From Paenibacillus kribbensis (GTDB taxonomy: Bacteria > Bacillota > Bacilli > Paenibacillales > Paenibacillaceae), in NCBI RefSeq assembly GCF_002240415.1, contig NZ_CP020028.1:4241501-4305500 (forward strand): a DNA stretch of 64,000 nt, in the 5' to 3' direction. Below, piece by piece: positions 8,664 through 19,853 of this stretch (within the stretch, counting starts at the first letter, position 1; the number at the start of each line of letters is the position of its first letter). The translations under genes and the position numbers were made by a program. The notes beneath the pieces were generated by a model, which worked only from the letters and a program-made list of their open reading frames with translations, was not told where the DNA came from and did not search any database.

Positions 8664-8696
8664 AAAACCCCGCGTCTGTAAAGACCGGGGTTTCTC
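8664..8696 (-). terminator. groESL operon terminator
   Basis: On the minus strand AACCCCGGTCTTTACAGACG, then CGGGG and TTTTTTC, forms a GC-rich stem followed by a T run about 55 bases after the groEL stop. It lies between groEL and the convergent kinase-like gene. Confidence 0.8.
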
Positions 8697-8749
8697 GACA
8701 ATCTAAGGCTCCCTTTCGAGAGCCTTTCAAAGGCCTTTTAGCCTTTTAT

Positions 8750-10393
<1,644 letters not shown>

Positions 10394-10450
10394 CTATGGA
10401 TTATGAATGATTCGTTCGATTCCTATATTCAGGTCCTGTCCGGATTCCGG

Positions 10451-10732
10451 TTAACCGATGATCGCGTGGATATCGCTTTCTTTCATAATCAAATATTCTT
10501 TACCTTCATATTTGATTTCCGTTCCAGCGTATTTAGAGAAAATGACACGGTCGCCTTCTTTTACTTCCAGAGGAATACGGGCACCGTCTTTCAATGCGCC
10601 TGCGCCAACCGCGATAATTTTGCCTTCTTGCGGCTTTTCCTTGGCAGAGTCAGGAAGTACGATTCCGAAGGAAGTCGTTGTTTCTTGCTCAATTGCTTCC
10701 ACCAATACGCGTTCACCCAAAGGTTTGATCAT
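10451..10732 (-). CDS. groES: Co-chaperonin GroES (10 kDa)
   Basis: A 93-aa protein of normal length: [17 protein letters not shown] at the start, the mobile loop around [17 protein letters not shown], and [30 protein letters not shown] at the end. It is the heptameric lid of GroEL. It is first in the operon; AGGAGG precedes the ATG, and the CIRCE operator and promoter lie 60-130 bases upstream. Confidence 0.99.
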   Translation of the reverse strand: MIKPLGERVLVEAIEQETTTSFGIVLPDSAKEKPQEGKIIAVGAGALKDGARIPLEVKEGDRVIFSKYAGTEIKYEGKEYLIMKESDIHAIIG

Positions 10733-10792
10733 GAAAAAATAGCCTCCTTATTAAGTGTTTTATTCTTTAATTCGGTTGTTATGTTGTATGTA

Positions 10793-10819
10793 TTAGCACT
10801 CAACAGTCGTCAGTGCTAA
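10793..10819 (-). promoter_or_regulatory. CIRCE operator (HrcA) upstream of groES
   Basis: TTAGCACTC, nine bases, CAGTGCTAA. This is the CIRCE inverted repeat with one mismatch in the second arm (consensus GAGTGCTAA). HrcA binding here would repress groESL outside heat shock. Confidence 0.95.
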
Positions 10820-10830
10820 CAACCAACTTT

Positions 10831-10859
10831 ATGATACTCAACTTGAGATTGAATTTCAA
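10831..10859 (-). promoter_or_regulatory. Vegetative promoter of groESL
   Basis: On the minus strand TTGAAA, 17 bases, TATCAT, placed so that the CIRCE element lies just downstream, around the start of transcription. This is the usual arrangement in Bacilli. Confidence 0.7.
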
Positions 10860-11010
10860 GTCCCTAATGTATTTTTTATGGGAATTTTTACGGACAGCCC
10901 TTCTCGATTATTTCCATCTGCCTTAAAAATAACCGTTGTCCTGGGCAAATGCTTATTTTTGAGGCAGCCCAACCGCTGCTTTTCATGATCTGCAAGTCGC
11001 CAATTTAGCT

Positions 11011-11053
11011 ACAGGACCTGAAAAAATCGTTTTACCAAGCCCATTCAGGTCCT
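11011..11053 (-). terminator. Possible tatC terminator hairpin
   Basis: AGGACCTGA and TCAGGTCCT form a nine-base perfect stem around a loop of about 22 bases, 15 bases after the tatC stop. The T run lies inside the loop rather than after the stem, so it may not be an efficient intrinsic terminator. Confidence 0.4.
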
Positions 11054-11066
11054 GCGTCCGGCCTCA

Positions 11067-11834
11067 CTATTCATGTGCTACACACATGCGGGCCTCACGT
11101 TCCTCCTGTGCACGCAGCTGCCTGCGATACACGACCGAAGATAAATACACGCTCACTTCATATAGCACCAGCAACGGGATCGCTACCAAAAAATCGGATA
11201 TAAAATCCGGCGGGGTAATAACAACTGCAACGAACACAAGCAGAAAATATGAAATTTTTCGCCATTTGCGAAGCCTCATTGGAGTTAAAACATGAATCCC
11301 CGTCAGAAACATGATTAGCAACGGGAGTTCAAATAGGAGTGCCACAGGCAGCACGATATTAAACATAAAGGTGAAATACTGCGCGATACCGTACGTTTCA
11401 TGCAATCCCATGCTTTTGGTGACAGAGGACGTAAACTGAATCGCCATCGGGAAAATAATGAAATAAGCAAAAGCTGTACCAACGATAAACAAAAGCAGCA
11501 CATACGGCACATAACGCAACGTCGCACTCCGCTCCTGCGGCCGCAATCCAGGGCTGACAAATTTCCATAGCTGATAGCACGCAAACGGCAGGGCTACCGC
11601 AATCCCGATGATCATAGCGATCTTCATGTAGATACCGATCCCGTCCCAAAAGGAAAATGCATTCAGCTGAAAAGCTTGTGCCGAACCGGAGCGAATAAGC
11701 CAGTCATAGACAGGCCCCGCCGCGAACAAGCCGCCTACCAGCGCCAGGACAAATACAATCAGCACATAAATAATTCTGCGACGAAGCTCGCCCAGATGTT
11801 CCATTAGCGACATTTCTTGCTCTGATGGGGCCAC
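11067..11834 (-). CDS. tatC: Sec-independent translocase subunit TatC
   Basis: About 255 aa when begun at GTG 11834, which has GGAGGA six bases upstream; a GTG at 11840 abuts that site. Family landmarks are MSLMEHLGELRRRIIYVL at the start, six hydrophobic segments, WKFVSPGLRPQERSA after TM2 and VVITPPDFISDFLVAIPLLVLYEVSVYL at the end. TatC recognises twin-arginine signal peptides and, with TatA, forms the export channel for folded proteins. It follows tatA by about 90 bases in the same operon, matching the Bacillus tatAY-tatCY neighbourhood near groESL. Confidence 0.97.
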   Translation of the reverse strand: MAPSEQEMSLMEHLGELRRRIIYVLIVFVLALVGGLFAAGPVYDWLIRSGSAQAFQLNAFSFWDGIGIYMKIAMIIGIAVALPFACYQLWKFVSPGLRPQERSATLRYVPYVLLLFIVGTAFAYFIIFPMAIQFTSSVTKSMGLHETYGIAQYFTFMFNIVLPVALLFELPLLIMFLTGIHVLTPMRLRKWRKISYFLLVFVAVVITPPDFISDFLVAIPLLVLYEVSVYLSSVVYRRQLRAQEEREARMCVAHE

Positions 11835-11924
11835 GCCCACTCCTCCCTTCCGAACGGAACGCTGTACTGTAGCAACCCTAAAAAATAAAGCCCTTCCCTG
11901 AAGAAGAGGCTCATGTTCATAAAT

Positions 11925-12176
11925 TTACGGCAACCGTTTATCCTCAGGCTGAGGCTGAGCCTCAGAAGACGTCGGCTGGGATGCTTGAACCACACTATCT
12001 TTGACGCCTTTACGTTCCGTCCGTTCGTCTTCGGACAAAATATCGCGTGCCCCGTTTTTAAACTCACGGAATGTCCGGCCCACAGCTCGTCCCAACTCAG
12101 GCAGCTTGTTCGGGCCAAACAGCAGCAGGGCCAGAATAATCAACAAAATATAACCCGGTGCTCCAATATTGGGCAT
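11925..12176 (-). CDS. tatA: Twin-arginine translocase subunit TatA
   Basis: An 83-aa protein from the ATG at 12176, which has GGAGGA nine bases upstream; an earlier in-frame start would add an unlikely charged extension. It has the single N-terminal membrane helix (GAPGYILLIILALLLFGPNKLPELGRAVGR), the amphipathic helix FREFKNGARDIL and a polar tail rich in Gln, Pro and Glu. It pairs with TatC to form the pore for folded proteins. Confidence 0.96.
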   Translation of the reverse strand: MPNIGAPGYILLIILALLLFGPNKLPELGRAVGRTFREFKNGARDILSEDERTERKGVKDSVVQASQPTSSEAQPQPEDKRLP

Positions 12177-12236
12177 GTGCAGTAATCCTCCTTCATCAAT
12201 CCTTACGGGTATCATACCACACACAAGTGCCGCCTT

Positions 12237-12719
12237 CTACCGGAACTGGCCTGTCACCATAAGAAGCGCCTCCGGAAGCTGATCCATAATAGCTGCCAGA
12301 TTTTCATGCACGCCTTTGGGCGTTCCCGGCAAATTTACGATCAGTGTACGCCCACGTATTCCCACAATTCCTCGAAATAGCATAGCCGCCGGATTTTTCT
12401 GCATCACGCTCATTCTCATCGCTTCCGCCATACCTGGCACTTCCCGTTCCACGACCCGCCGAGTTGCCTCGGGTGTCACATCACGGATCGCCAGCTCGGT
12501 TCCACCCGTAGTCAGTACCAGGTCTGCATGAAAATAATCGGTCATTTCGATTAAAGCCGCAATAATTTCATCCGGTTCATCGGGAACGATCCGGTACTCT
12601 ACAATCTCTCCGCCCAGTTCTTCTTCGACGAGCTCCCGGATGACCTGTGCGCTTGTATCCTCACGCTCTCCTCTTGCCCCCTTATCACTGGCTGTCAGGA
12701 TCGCCGTTTTCCACACCAT
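12237..12719 (-). CDS. moaB: MoaB/MogA-type molybdopterin protein
   Basis: A 160-aa protein of the MoaB/MogA family: VWKTAILTASDKGARGEREDTSAQ at the start, the VLTTGGTELAIRDVTPEATRRV motif that binds molybdopterin, and LIVNLPGTPKGVHENLAAIMDQLPEALLM near the end. In bacteria that lack MogA this protein adenylylates molybdopterin before molybdenum insertion. It sits between tatA and moaC on the same strand, consistent with molybdoenzymes being frequent Tat substrates. Confidence 0.93.
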   Translation of the reverse strand: MVWKTAILTASDKGARGEREDTSAQVIRELVEEELGGEIVEYRIVPDEPDEIIAALIEMTDYFHADLVLTTGGTELAIRDVTPEATRRVVEREVPGMAEAMRMSVMQKNPAAMLFRGIVGIRGRTLIVNLPGTPKGVHENLAAIMDQLPEALLMVTGQFR

Positions 12720-12832
12720 AAGATCACCCTTCTCCTATCATGAAAGAATACTTTCTCTTCTGAAAATCAGAAACAGCCACGCTGCATCCTCCATCACATC
12801 ACAGTACCCTCTCGGCGACAATGTTATCTATG

Positions 12833-13372
12833 TCAAGGTTTCCGGTGGTCCTCCCTTTGAAAATCCCCATGCTTGCCGCCTGTTTTGGATTGCAGCATGG
12901 TAGGGCCGATGATCATATCTTTTTGCAGCGCCTTGCACATATCATACACGGTTAACGCTGCGGCTGAAGCCGCTGTCAAAGCTTCCATTTCTACACCTGT
13001 CTTACCCTCGGTCTTCACTTCAACCTCAATATGGAGCACATCATGTCCATTATCGGAAAAAGTAATATTTACGCCTGTCAGGGCCAGCGGATGACACATG
13101 GGAATCCAGTCCGACGTTTTTTTCGCGCCTTGAATCCCTGCGACCTGCGCTACAGCAAGAACATCGCCCTTGCCGATCCTTCCTTCTTTCACAGCCGTTA
13201 ATGTAGCCGGATTCATCGTAATCTGTGTCACAGCGACTGCTGTACGAACCGTGGACGCTTTGCCAGAAATATCTACCATACGCGCCCGTCCCTGTTCGTT
13301 AAAATGAGTAAAGGAATCCACGACTCCCTCACAGCTCCTTTCACATACCAGATACTTCGTTTCATTAGTCAT
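12833..13372 (-). CDS. moaC: Cyclic pyranopterin monophosphate synthase MoaC
   Basis: A 179-aa frame. The core begins at [18 protein letters not shown] and carries [17 protein letters not shown] (active-site region), [23 protein letters not shown] and the C-terminal KTGGKHGDF. It converts the 3',8-cyclo-GTP made by MoaA to cPMP. The ATG at 13372 overlaps the end of the preceding cyclo-ligase gene and would add about 20 residues over a typical MoaC; a GTG at 13321 gives the usual length, so the start is uncertain. It is cotranscribed with moaB. Confidence 0.95.
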   Translation of the reverse strand: MTNETKYLVCERSCEGVVDSFTHFNEQGRARMVDISGKASTVRTAVAVTQITMNPATLTAVKEGRIGKGDVLAVAQVAGIQGAKKTSDWIPMCHPLALTGVNITFSDNGHDVLHIEVEVKTEGKTGVEMEALTAASAAALTVYDMCKALQKDMIIGPTMLQSKTGGKHGDFQREDHRKP

Positions 13373-14015
13373 TTCTCAGTTTTGCATAATCACAATCCAA
13401 AGACCCTTCCGTGGTAAAAAGAACGTCCACTCTCAAATCCCCCGGCTCCATGGGCACCCGCTCCAGCAATTGTCCCGGCAGCAGCAGCGAGACATAAAGC
13501 GGACCCGCGCAGCCGCTGTTACGCTTCCCTGCCTCTACCTGTGCGGTAAAGCGGTCATAGTAGCCCCCGCCATAGCCGATTCTGCCTCCCAGACGATCAA
13601 AGGCCAAGCCGGGCACAACAACCCAGTCGATTTGAGCCCACATTTGAGGGGACCATTCCTTGCATGTCGGTGCAGGCTCAGGAATGTCCCAAATGCCTGG
13701 CACGATATCTCCGTGCTGATCCATCTCTCTTAGTTCCATGGTCCGGGTTGCCGGGTCCACTCTCGGAGCCAGCACACGGTCCCCCTGTGACCAGCAATGC
13801 TCAATGAGGGGAGCTGTCGAAATCTCGCTGCCGAATGAGAGATAGCTGAATAACGTCAGCTTGTCTCCGTTTCTGTTTATTCTAAGCTGCTCCCATGCCT
13901 CGATTGCATGCCGACAAGCCACAGCCGATGCTTTCTGCCTTGTCAACGGGTCCATGGAGTCCCGCGCATCCCGTTGTTGCAAACGCAGCGCGTTCTTCAC
14001 ACTACAGACATCCAC
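13365..14015 (-). CDS. 5-formyltetrahydrofolate cyclo-ligase
   Basis: About 216 aa from GTG 14015, which has GGGAGG eight bases upstream; a GTG at 14033 lies inside that site's reach and is less likely. Landmarks are [63 protein letters not shown] (the ATP/Mg GYGGGYYDR motif) and a C-terminal beta hairpin. The enzyme uses ATP to return 5-formyl-THF to 5,10-methenyl-THF. Its stop overlaps the moaC frame by eight bases, so the genes are coupled, an arrangement found in several Paenibacillaceae. Confidence 0.93.
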   Translation of the reverse strand: MDVCSVKNALRLQQRDARDSMDPLTRQKASAVACRHAIEAWEQLRINRNGDKLTLFSYLSFGSEISTAPLIEHCWSQGDRVLAPRVDPATRTMELREMDQHGDIVPGIWDIPEPAPTCKEWSPQMWAQIDWVVVPGLAFDRLGGRIGYGGGYYDRFTAQVEAGKRNSGCAGPLYVSLLLPGQLLERVPMEPGDLRVDVLFTTEGSLDCDYAKLRND

Positions 14016-14293
14016 ATATCCGCCCTCCCGCACAATCGTCGCTAATACTTTAAAACGTTACAATAATCCATTTGAGTTCATTTGTCAGTAAGTGCTGTAC
14101 GTTGCAAGTTTCTTTCATTCTTTTTCAGTCCTTGTTTAAGTTTATCATTGTTTATACAAATTGACTACACGTGGCTCAAGGGTTTACGAGGCAATAGCAG
14201 TGCAATAGTGGGTATTTTCATGTAAACTGGAAGGAAGGCACCTGCAGGGAAAGCAGGGAAACTGTGCAAAATGTAATGGAGGAACGATACGCG

Positions 14294-16258
14294 ATGCTAT
14301 TGCAAGTAACCGGAATTACAAAATCCTATGGAATTGAGCCCGTTCTGGACGGGATTAACCTTCAAATATTGGAACGTGAACGCATTGGACTGGTAGGTGT
14401 GAATGGTGCAGGCAAATCGACTCTGCTCAAAATCATCGCTGGTGAAATATCCTATGATAGTGGACAAATTTTTAAAGCAAAGGAGACCAGCATCGGTTAT
14501 CTGGCACAAAACAGCGGATTGAATTCGGACCGATCGATCTGGGGAGAAATGATGCTGGTATTCGCCCCGCTGATTGAAGCTGAGCAGGAGCTGCGGCAAA
14601 TGGAGCAGGAAATCGCTGACCCGGCCAATGCGCAGAACGAAAAGCGCTATGCTGATTTGCTGGAACGCTATGCACGACGGTCAGACTGGTTCAAGGATCA
14701 CGGCGGCTATGAAATGGAGACCCGTATTCGCAGCGTGCTGCATGGCATGGGCTTTGGTTCATTTGCACCGGAGACTCCTGTAGCTACACTGAGCGGCGGA
14801 CAAAAAACACGTCTCGCGCTGGCACGCATTCTGCTGCTTGCTCCAGACGTGCTTATGCTCGATGAGCCGACCAACTATCTCGATATCCAGACACTGACCT
14901 GGCTGGAGGACTATTTGCGCGGCTATTCCGGCTCTCTGCTGGTCGTATCACATGACCGATATTTTCTGGATCGGCTGGTAACGACGATTATTGAAATCGA
15001 ACGCCACCGCTCCACCCGCTATACAGGCAACTACAGCCGCTATATGGAGCTGAAGGCTGCCGAGTACGAAACGAATCTCAAGCATTACGAAAAGCAACAA
15101 GAGGAAATCGCCCGTATGGAGGCCTTTATACAACGCAATATCGTGCGGGCCTCCACAACCAAACGTGCCCAAAGCCGCCGCAAGCAGCTGGATAAAATGG
15201 AGCGTATGGATCGACCTATGGGCGATTTGAAAAAAGCTCATTTTTCCTTCGAAACAGCCTTTATGTCAGGTAAGGAAGTGTTGGAGGTGCGCGACCTCTC
15301 CGTAGCGTATGAGGGTAAAAAGCCTTTGTTCCAGCATGCATCCTTTGATTTAAAACGTGGAGATACGGTGGCACTGATTGGTCCGAACGGGATCGGAAAA
15401 TCGACGCTGCTCAAGTGCCTGACCGGATCGCTAAAGCCTGCTGCCGGCTTCATTCACTGGGGCACGAAAATTAAAATCGGCCTGTATGACCAGGAGCAGA
15501 CGAATCTGAACCCGGCCAATACTGTACTGGAGGAGCTGTGGAGCGAGTACCCTCATATGGAGGAAACACGGATTCGTACGGTGCTGGGGAATTTTCTGTT
15601 CAGCGGTGACGATGTACTGAAAAAAATATCTACATTAAGCGGCGGGGAAAAAGCTCGTGTATCTCTGGCCAAGCTGATGCTTCGCGAAGCCAATGTATTG
15701 ATTCTCGATGAGCCTACCAACCATCTGGACCTGTTCAGCAAAGAAGTGCTGGAGGCTGCTTTGATGGACTATGACGGCACGCTGCTATTCATTTCCCATG
15801 ACCGTTACTTCCTGAATAAAATGGCGGAGCGTGTCATTGAGCTTCATCCCGAAGGGATACAACATTTCCTGGGGAATTATGATGACTATGTAGCCAAAAA
15901 ACAGGAGCTGGAGGAGATAGCGCAGGAAGCTCTGGAGGCAGGTCAGGCCACACGCAGCAAAATATCGGCGGCCTCTGCATCCGTAACAGACGAGACCTCA
16001 CCCAAATCACGCGCGGCTACCTATGCGGCAGACAAACAAGCCAAGAGCGAGGAGCGTAGCCGTCAGCGTAAGCTGGAAGCCCTGGAAAACCAAATCAAAG
16101 CGTTGGAGGAGCAAATTTCAGGGCTAGAGGAGCAAATGACTCTGCCAGAGATTTATCAGGACTATGAGGCGCTTCAGGAAATTCAGTCACAACTCGACAG
16201 CCATAAACAGGAATTGGCTCAAACCTATGCGTCTTGGGAAGAACTGTTAGAGGATTAA
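14294..16258 (+). CDS. ABC-F family ATPase (YdiF-type)
   Basis: A 654-aa soluble protein from ATG 14294, which has GGAGGA ten bases upstream; a GTG at 14264 is unsupported. It contains two ABC domains without membrane segments: Walker A GVNGAGKST and GPNGIGKST, signatures LSGGQKTRLALA and LSGGEKARVSLA, Walker B LMLDEPTNYLD and LILDEPTNHLD, the ABC-F linker around residues 240-320, and a C-terminal Lys/Glu-rich coiled coil (about 570-650). ABC-F proteins act on the ribosome. The position beside tsaD and moaC matches B. subtilis ydiF. It is transcribed opposite to its neighbours. Confidence 0.95.
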   Translation: MLLQVTGITKSYGIEPVLDGINLQILERERIGLVGVNGAGKSTLLKIIAGEISYDSGQIFKAKETSIGYLAQNSGLNSDRSIWGEMMLVFAPLIEAEQELRQMEQEIADPANAQNEKRYADLLERYARRSDWFKDHGGYEMETRIRSVLHGMGFGSFAPETPVATLSGGQKTRLALARILLLAPDVLMLDEPTNYLDIQTLTWLEDYLRGYSGSLLVVSHDRYFLDRLVTTIIEIERHRSTRYTGNYSRYMELKAAEYETNLKHYEKQQEEIARMEAFIQRNIVRASTTKRAQSRRKQLDKMERMDRPMGDLKKAHFSFETAFMSGKEVLEVRDLSVAYEGKKPLFQHASFDLKRGDTVALIGPNGIGKSTLLKCLTGSLKPAAGFIHWGTKIKIGLYDQEQTNLNPANTVLEELWSEYPHMEETRIRTVLGNFLFSGDDVLKKISTLSGGEKARVSLAKLMLREANVLILDEPTNHLDLFSKEVLEAALMDYDGTLLFISHDRYFLNKMAERVIELHPEGIQHFLGNYDDYVAKKQELEEIAQEALEAGQATRSKISAASASVTDETSPKSRAATYAADKQAKSEERSRQRKLEALENQIKALEEQISGLEEQMTLPEIYQDYEALQEIQSQLDSHKQELAQTYASWEELLED

Positions 16259-16325
16259 AGCAACTGCATAAAATCTTGGCCCTAGAAATTTCACATTTGC
16301 CTCTTCTTACTTTTTGTACACAGGG

Positions 16326-16573
16326 ATATCCACAACTTATGTGTATTAATGATATTGAAAAATGGCCTTTTGGGCCATTTTTTTATTGTTAAAAAGCCAT
16401 CTTCAAATGAAAACCAAATTTATCCACCCTTTTATCCACATTATCCACAGATTTCACAACAGCTAGAGGTGCGAAATATCCCCTAGCTTGCAATCTCCAA
16501 AAAGTCTTAGCCTGCTTGCTTCGAAAATGATTATCCACATTTTCAGCGGCATATGTGGATAACTTTGTTCACA
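16326..16573. promoter_or_regulatory. DnaA-box cluster in the tsaD to ABC-F spacer
   Basis: Four perfect DnaA boxes are present: TTATCCACA at 16432-16440, 16441-16449 and 16531-16539, and its complement TGTGGATAA at 16554-16562. Near matches occur at 16326 (ATATCCACA), 16420 (TTATCCACC) and 16565 (TTGTTCACA). Seven sites in about 250 bases far exceed chance. From memory, the matching gcp-ydiF spacer in B. subtilis is a reported DnaA-binding cluster that restrains replication initiation; that parallel is recalled, not checked. There is no DnaA/DnaN gene or AT-rich unwinding element here, so it is not oriC. Confidence 0.85.
16357..16387 (+). terminator. Terminator after the ABC-F gene
   Basis: AAATGGCC-TTTT-GGGCCATTTTTTTATT forms a tight hairpin with a T run on the plus strand, about 100 bases after the ABC-F stop. 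One DnaA-box-like site lies before it and the rest after it. Confidence 0.85.
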
Positions 16574-16759
16574 ACTTGACAAATCAGATCATTGTTCGAG
16601 GAGTATTAAAACCTCTGAGTTTTTTGATGAATCATGAAAAACCGTGCACGATTGTGACGAACCATGCGGTAGGATAAGATGCTATCATGGATCAGCTCAA
16701 ACTCCTTTAATTATACCTATTGAATTTTTATTCTTTTTATATTAAGCAGGATGGAACAA

Positions 16760-16794
16760 AAAAGACACGACCTCAAATGTGCCGTGTCTTTGCT
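16760..16794 (-). terminator. Terminator of the tsaE-tsaB-rimI-tsaD operon
   Basis: On the minus strand AAAGACACGGCACATTTGAG, then GTCGTGTCTTTTTT, forms a nine-base stem with a T run, just past the tsaD stop. Confidence 0.85.
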
Positions 16795-16807
16795 CATTCC
16801 TGTTCAA

Positions 16808-17872
16808 TTAAGATTGGACAGACCATTCCTCCAGATACAGCCCTGGATCTGCCTTCATATCCAATGAAGTAAATTCCCCGCGCTTCCACTTGGCATAGGC
16901 CGCAGCGCCGATCATGGCTGCATTGTCTGTACAATATTTCATGGACGGTACAAGCAGCTCGATTCCTTCACGCTCGCAGCGCTCACGCAATGCTGTACGC
17001 AGTCCTTGGTTGGCGGCGACACCGCCACAGAGCAGAAGCTGCTTCGCACGGTATTCACGCATGGCACGAATCGCTTTTTCTACCAGCACCTCGACTACCG
17101 ACTCTTGAAAGCCTCTTGCAATAGCTCCGGCTTGAACGGTTTCTCCGCGCATTTTCGTCTGGTTGATCACATTCAGCACTGCAGATTTCAAACCGCTAAA
17201 GCTGAAATCATAAGAATCCGGCTCCAGCCATGCACGGGGCAAAGTAACGACCTCCTCCGATTCATGGGCCACACGATCCACATGCGGACCGCCGGGATAC
17301 GGAAACCCAATGGCTCGCGCTACTTTGTCATAGGCTTCTCCGACTGCATCATCCCTTGTCCGGCCAATGAGCTGAAACTGGCCTTCGGACTCCATCAGCA
17401 CCAGCTCCGTATGTCCTCCTGACACCACAAGTGCGATGCACGGATATACGATATCATGCTCCAACTGATTGGCATAAATATGTCCGGCAATATGATGCGT
17501 CCCGATCAACGGCTTGCCGAACGCCATGGCGGCGCTCTTGGCGGCGACAATACCAACCAGTAATGCCCCGACCAGCCCCGGACCTTGCGTCACGGCAACT
17601 GCTGAAAGCTCGCGGGGCGTAATTCCAGATGCTTGCATGGCTTCGTCCAGCATGTAAGTAATGCTCTCCACATGCTTGCGCGATGCCACCTCTGGCACTA
17701 CCCCGCCAAAGGCTTTGTGTGTTTCAATCTGGCTGGAAATCAGATTTGAAAGTACCTCTGTACCATTTTTCACGACGGAAACAGCCGTCTCATCACAACT
17801 CGTTTCCACGGCCAGTATATAGCAAGGCTCGCCGGAGGCGGTGCCTGTACCTGCTTTTTCCACTTGCGTCAT
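16808..17872 (-). CDS. tsaD: tRNA t6A threonylcarbamoyltransferase TsaD
   Basis: A 354-aa protein with the usual length of the Kae1/YgjD family. Landmarks are [16 protein letters not shown] (ASKHA start), the metal site [12 protein letters not shown] (HxxxH), [24 protein letters not shown] and [13 protein letters not shown]. It transfers threonylcarbamoyl from TC-AMP to A37 of ANN-decoding tRNAs. Its ATG overlaps the rimI stop by four bases, and tsaB and tsaE are in the same operon, so three of the four bacterial t6A proteins are encoded together. Confidence 0.98.
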   Translation of the reverse strand: MTQVEKAGTGTASGEPCYILAVETSCDETAVSVVKNGTEVLSNLISSQIETHKAFGGVVPEVASRKHVESITYMLDEAMQASGITPRELSAVAVTQGPGLVGALLVGIVAAKSAAMAFGKPLIGTHHIAGHIYANQLEHDIVYPCIALVVSGGHTELVLMESEGQFQLIGRTRDDAVGEAYDKVARAIGFPYPGGPHVDRVAHESEEVVTLPRAWLEPDSYDFSFSGLKSAVLNVINQTKMRGETVQAGAIARGFQESVVEVLVEKAIRAMREYRAKQLLLCGGVAANQGLRTALRERCEREGIELLVPSMKYCTDNAAMIGAAAYAKWKRGEFTSLDMKADPGLYLEEWSVQS

Positions 17873-18393
17873 TGCTCCTGCACGCTTCCTTCCTGTTCAT
17901 CGGATGCCTTATGTGCGGGAAGATCCGCCCACATAATCACGGCATCCTCGTTATTATCCGAATAATAGCCTTTGCGGACACCTGCGGGCTTAAACCCTTT
18001 TTTCTCATACAAGCCCTGAGCGATCCGATTCGTTACCCGTACCTCCAGCGTCATACGTTCCATCCCTAAATATGAGGCGGTCTGCATCAGTTCATCCAAC
18101 AGCTTGTCCCCAAGCTTGCGCCCGCGAAATGCCTCACGAACCGCAATATTCGTGATATGGGCCTCATCCATAATCGTCCACATGCCCGCGTAGCCGATGG
18201 CTTGTCCGTTCAGTTCCATAATCATATATTTGGCAAAATGATTCATCGTCAGCTCATTGCGGAATGCTTCTTCCGTCCACGGCAGCGTGAACGCCTCATG
18301 CTCAATCTCCAGCACATCGGGAATATCATCCAGCTGCATCAAGCGAAACTCAAGCTTCTCTTCCCGTTGTATGTTCTTTGCCATGTTGTTCAC
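17869..18393 (-). CDS. rimI: Ribosomal-protein N-acetyltransferase RimI-like
   Basis: A 174-aa GNAT protein: [35 protein letters not shown], the acetyl-CoA binding region [19 protein letters not shown] and [29 protein letters not shown]. RimI acetylates the N-terminus of ribosomal protein S18 in enterics; the Firmicute protein sits in the t6A operon but its target is less certain. The start is between a GTG at 18393 and an ATG nine bases later. It overlaps tsaD by four bases. Confidence 0.93.
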   Translation of the reverse strand: MNNMAKNIQREEKLEFRLMQLDDIPDVLEIEHEAFTLPWTEEAFRNELTMNHFAKYMIMELNGQAIGYAGMWTIMDEAHITNIAVREAFRGRKLGDKLLDELMQTASYLGMERMTLEVRVTNRIAQGLYEKKGFKPAGVRKGYYSDNNEDAVIMWADLPAHKASDEQEGSVQEQ

Positions 18394-18401
18394 CGCTCTC
18401 T

Positions 18402-19235
18402 TTAGCGCTGACGAAGCAGATTGGCTTCCGCCTCCGCCAGCTGGGTATAATTCGGAACCAGCGTATGTAGCTCGTCATGCTCCTGACGAAGCAGCTTATC
18501 CGCCCCAAGGCGGCCAACCCATCTTCCTTCCAGCTCATAAGGTACGATACGAAGCTCACACCATGCACGCAGGCCTTCGGCTGCTTCGGCATGGATCGCC
18601 GTTTCACCGACTAGCCAAATGGCAGCAGGACGCTCCTCAGAAGGCAAAGCCTCCAGCCGTTGCAGCAGGTCCCCGGTCCAGGTGGACATCAGCCGGATCG
18701 CATCCGGCTCCAGCCGCTGCGGGCTATCGGTGCCGTCAACTGTATTCACAGCGAACAGCCCCGTGTAAACCTGTCCACGGCGCGCATCCAGCACAGGCAC
18801 AATCCAGTCTGCTGCCTTCGCTCCGGCTGGACTTTCACTCACCGACTCACCTTTCCCTGCTTGCTCCTGCACGACACCACGATTCCACCCTCCCCACGCC
18901 AAAGCGTGCAAAGTGGATATAGATGTCACCGGGATGCCCCAGGCCCAAGCGAGGGTTTTGGCAGCAGTCACCGCAATCCGGATACCGGTGTAAGAACCCG
19001 GTCCGACACCGACTGCAATACCGTCCACATCATCGCGCGTCAATCCTGCTTCGCTCAGGAGCCGTTCCAGCTCGGTAATGACATGCACCGAGTGATTTCG
19101 TTCGCCATACACATTGCTTTCTCCCAGCAGCTCTCTTCCGTTCATCAGGGCGGCTGCCATCACGGTCGTCGCTGTATCTAACACCAAAAACCGCTCACGC
19201 GGCTTTACATTCTCATCTGTATGCTCTCTTTGCAT
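18402..19235 (-). CDS. tsaB: t6A biosynthesis dimerisation protein TsaB
   Basis: A 277-aa protein of the ASKHA fold: FLVLDTATTVMAAALMNGRELLGE, RNHSVHVITELERLL, DVDGIAVGVGPGSYTGIRIAVTAAKTLAWAWGIPVTSISTLHALAW. TsaB partners TsaD and TsaE. It is longer than E. coli TsaB by an insertion around residues 130-200. It follows tsaE by three bases and precedes rimI by eight, a tight operon. Confidence 0.95.
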   Translation of the reverse strand: MQREHTDENVKPRERFLVLDTATTVMAAALMNGRELLGESNVYGERNHSVHVITELERLLSEAGLTRDDVDGIAVGVGPGSYTGIRIAVTAAKTLAWAWGIPVTSISTLHALAWGGWNRGVVQEQAGKGESVSESPAGAKAADWIVPVLDARRGQVYTGLFAVNTVDGTDSPQRLEPDAIRLMSTWTGDLLQRLEALPSEERPAAIWLVGETAIHAEAAEGLRAWCELRIVPYELEGRWVGRLGADKLLRQEHDELHTLVPNYTQLAEAEANLLRQR

Positions 19236-19238
19236 GGT

Positions 19239-19718
19239 TCAAACTCCATTCTCCCGCAAACTGCGGCACCATTGTTCATAAGGCTCGCCATACCCGGTCA
19301 GATGAATCAAGCGTTCCCCGACATCCGTCGTCTCTATATACATGTGAAGCCTTTGCTCCGGCAATATATCGGGTATAATACTGCCCCATTCCACCAGACA
19401 TACTCCTGCTCCGTAAAAATACTCATCCAGCCCAAGGTCCTCTGCCTCATCCTGGGTGATGCGGTACACATCCATATGGTACAAGGGCAAACGGCCCTCA
19501 TACTCCTTGATTAGCGTAAAGGTTGGGCTGTTCACAATACCCGGGACACCCAAATGGCTGGCAAAAGCTTTGGAAAAGGCCGTTTTACCTGCTCCCAGAT
19601 CTCCGTCCAGCACAATCACCGTTCCGGGAACGGCTTGGGCTGCCAAAAAACCAGCCAATGCCCCGGTCTGCGCCTCTGCGACAGAACGGAACGTAAACTG
19701 TTCCTGCGAAATTGTCAT
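19239..19718 (-). CDS. tsaE: t6A biosynthesis ATPase TsaE
   Basis: A 159-aa P-loop protein: VIVLDGDLGAGKTAFSKAFASHLGV (Walker A), VNSPTFTLIKEYEGRLPLYHMDVYRI and GVCLVEWGSIIPDILPEQRL. It hydrolyses ATP to turn over the TsaB-TsaD complex. It is the first gene of the operon here; a TTGCGG-17-TATAAT promoter is plausible at 19768-19796. Confidence 0.96.
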   Translation of the reverse strand: MTISQEQFTFRSVAEAQTGALAGFLAAQAVPGTVIVLDGDLGAGKTAFSKAFASHLGVPGIVNSPTFTLIKEYEGRLPLYHMDVYRITQDEAEDLGLDEYFYGAGVCLVEWGSIIPDILPEQRLHMYIETTDVGERLIHLTGYGEPYEQWCRSLRENGV

Positions 19719-19767
19719 ATATTTTAATCACCTTTCGTCCACAACGGACCGTTCCAACTTGTTCTTT

Positions 19768-19796
19768 ATTATATAGTTCACCTTATGTCGCCGCAA
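19768..19796 (-). promoter_or_regulatory. Candidate promoter of the t6A operon
   Basis: On the minus strand TTGCGG, 17 bases, TATAAT, about 50 bases ahead of tsaE. The -10 is perfect, the -35 weak. It lies in the divergent spacer shared with the isochorismatase gene. Confidence 0.45.
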
Positions 19797-19853
19797 GGCA
19801 TGAAGACATGCTATTGTATGTTAAGGAAGATACACAAGGAGGGAATCGAAACG

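Noticed and set aside
16259..16807. Could the DnaA-box cluster be oriC
   Set aside because: No dnaA, dnaN, rnpA or gyr genes nearby and no obvious AT-rich unwinding element. It fits a regulatory cluster instead.
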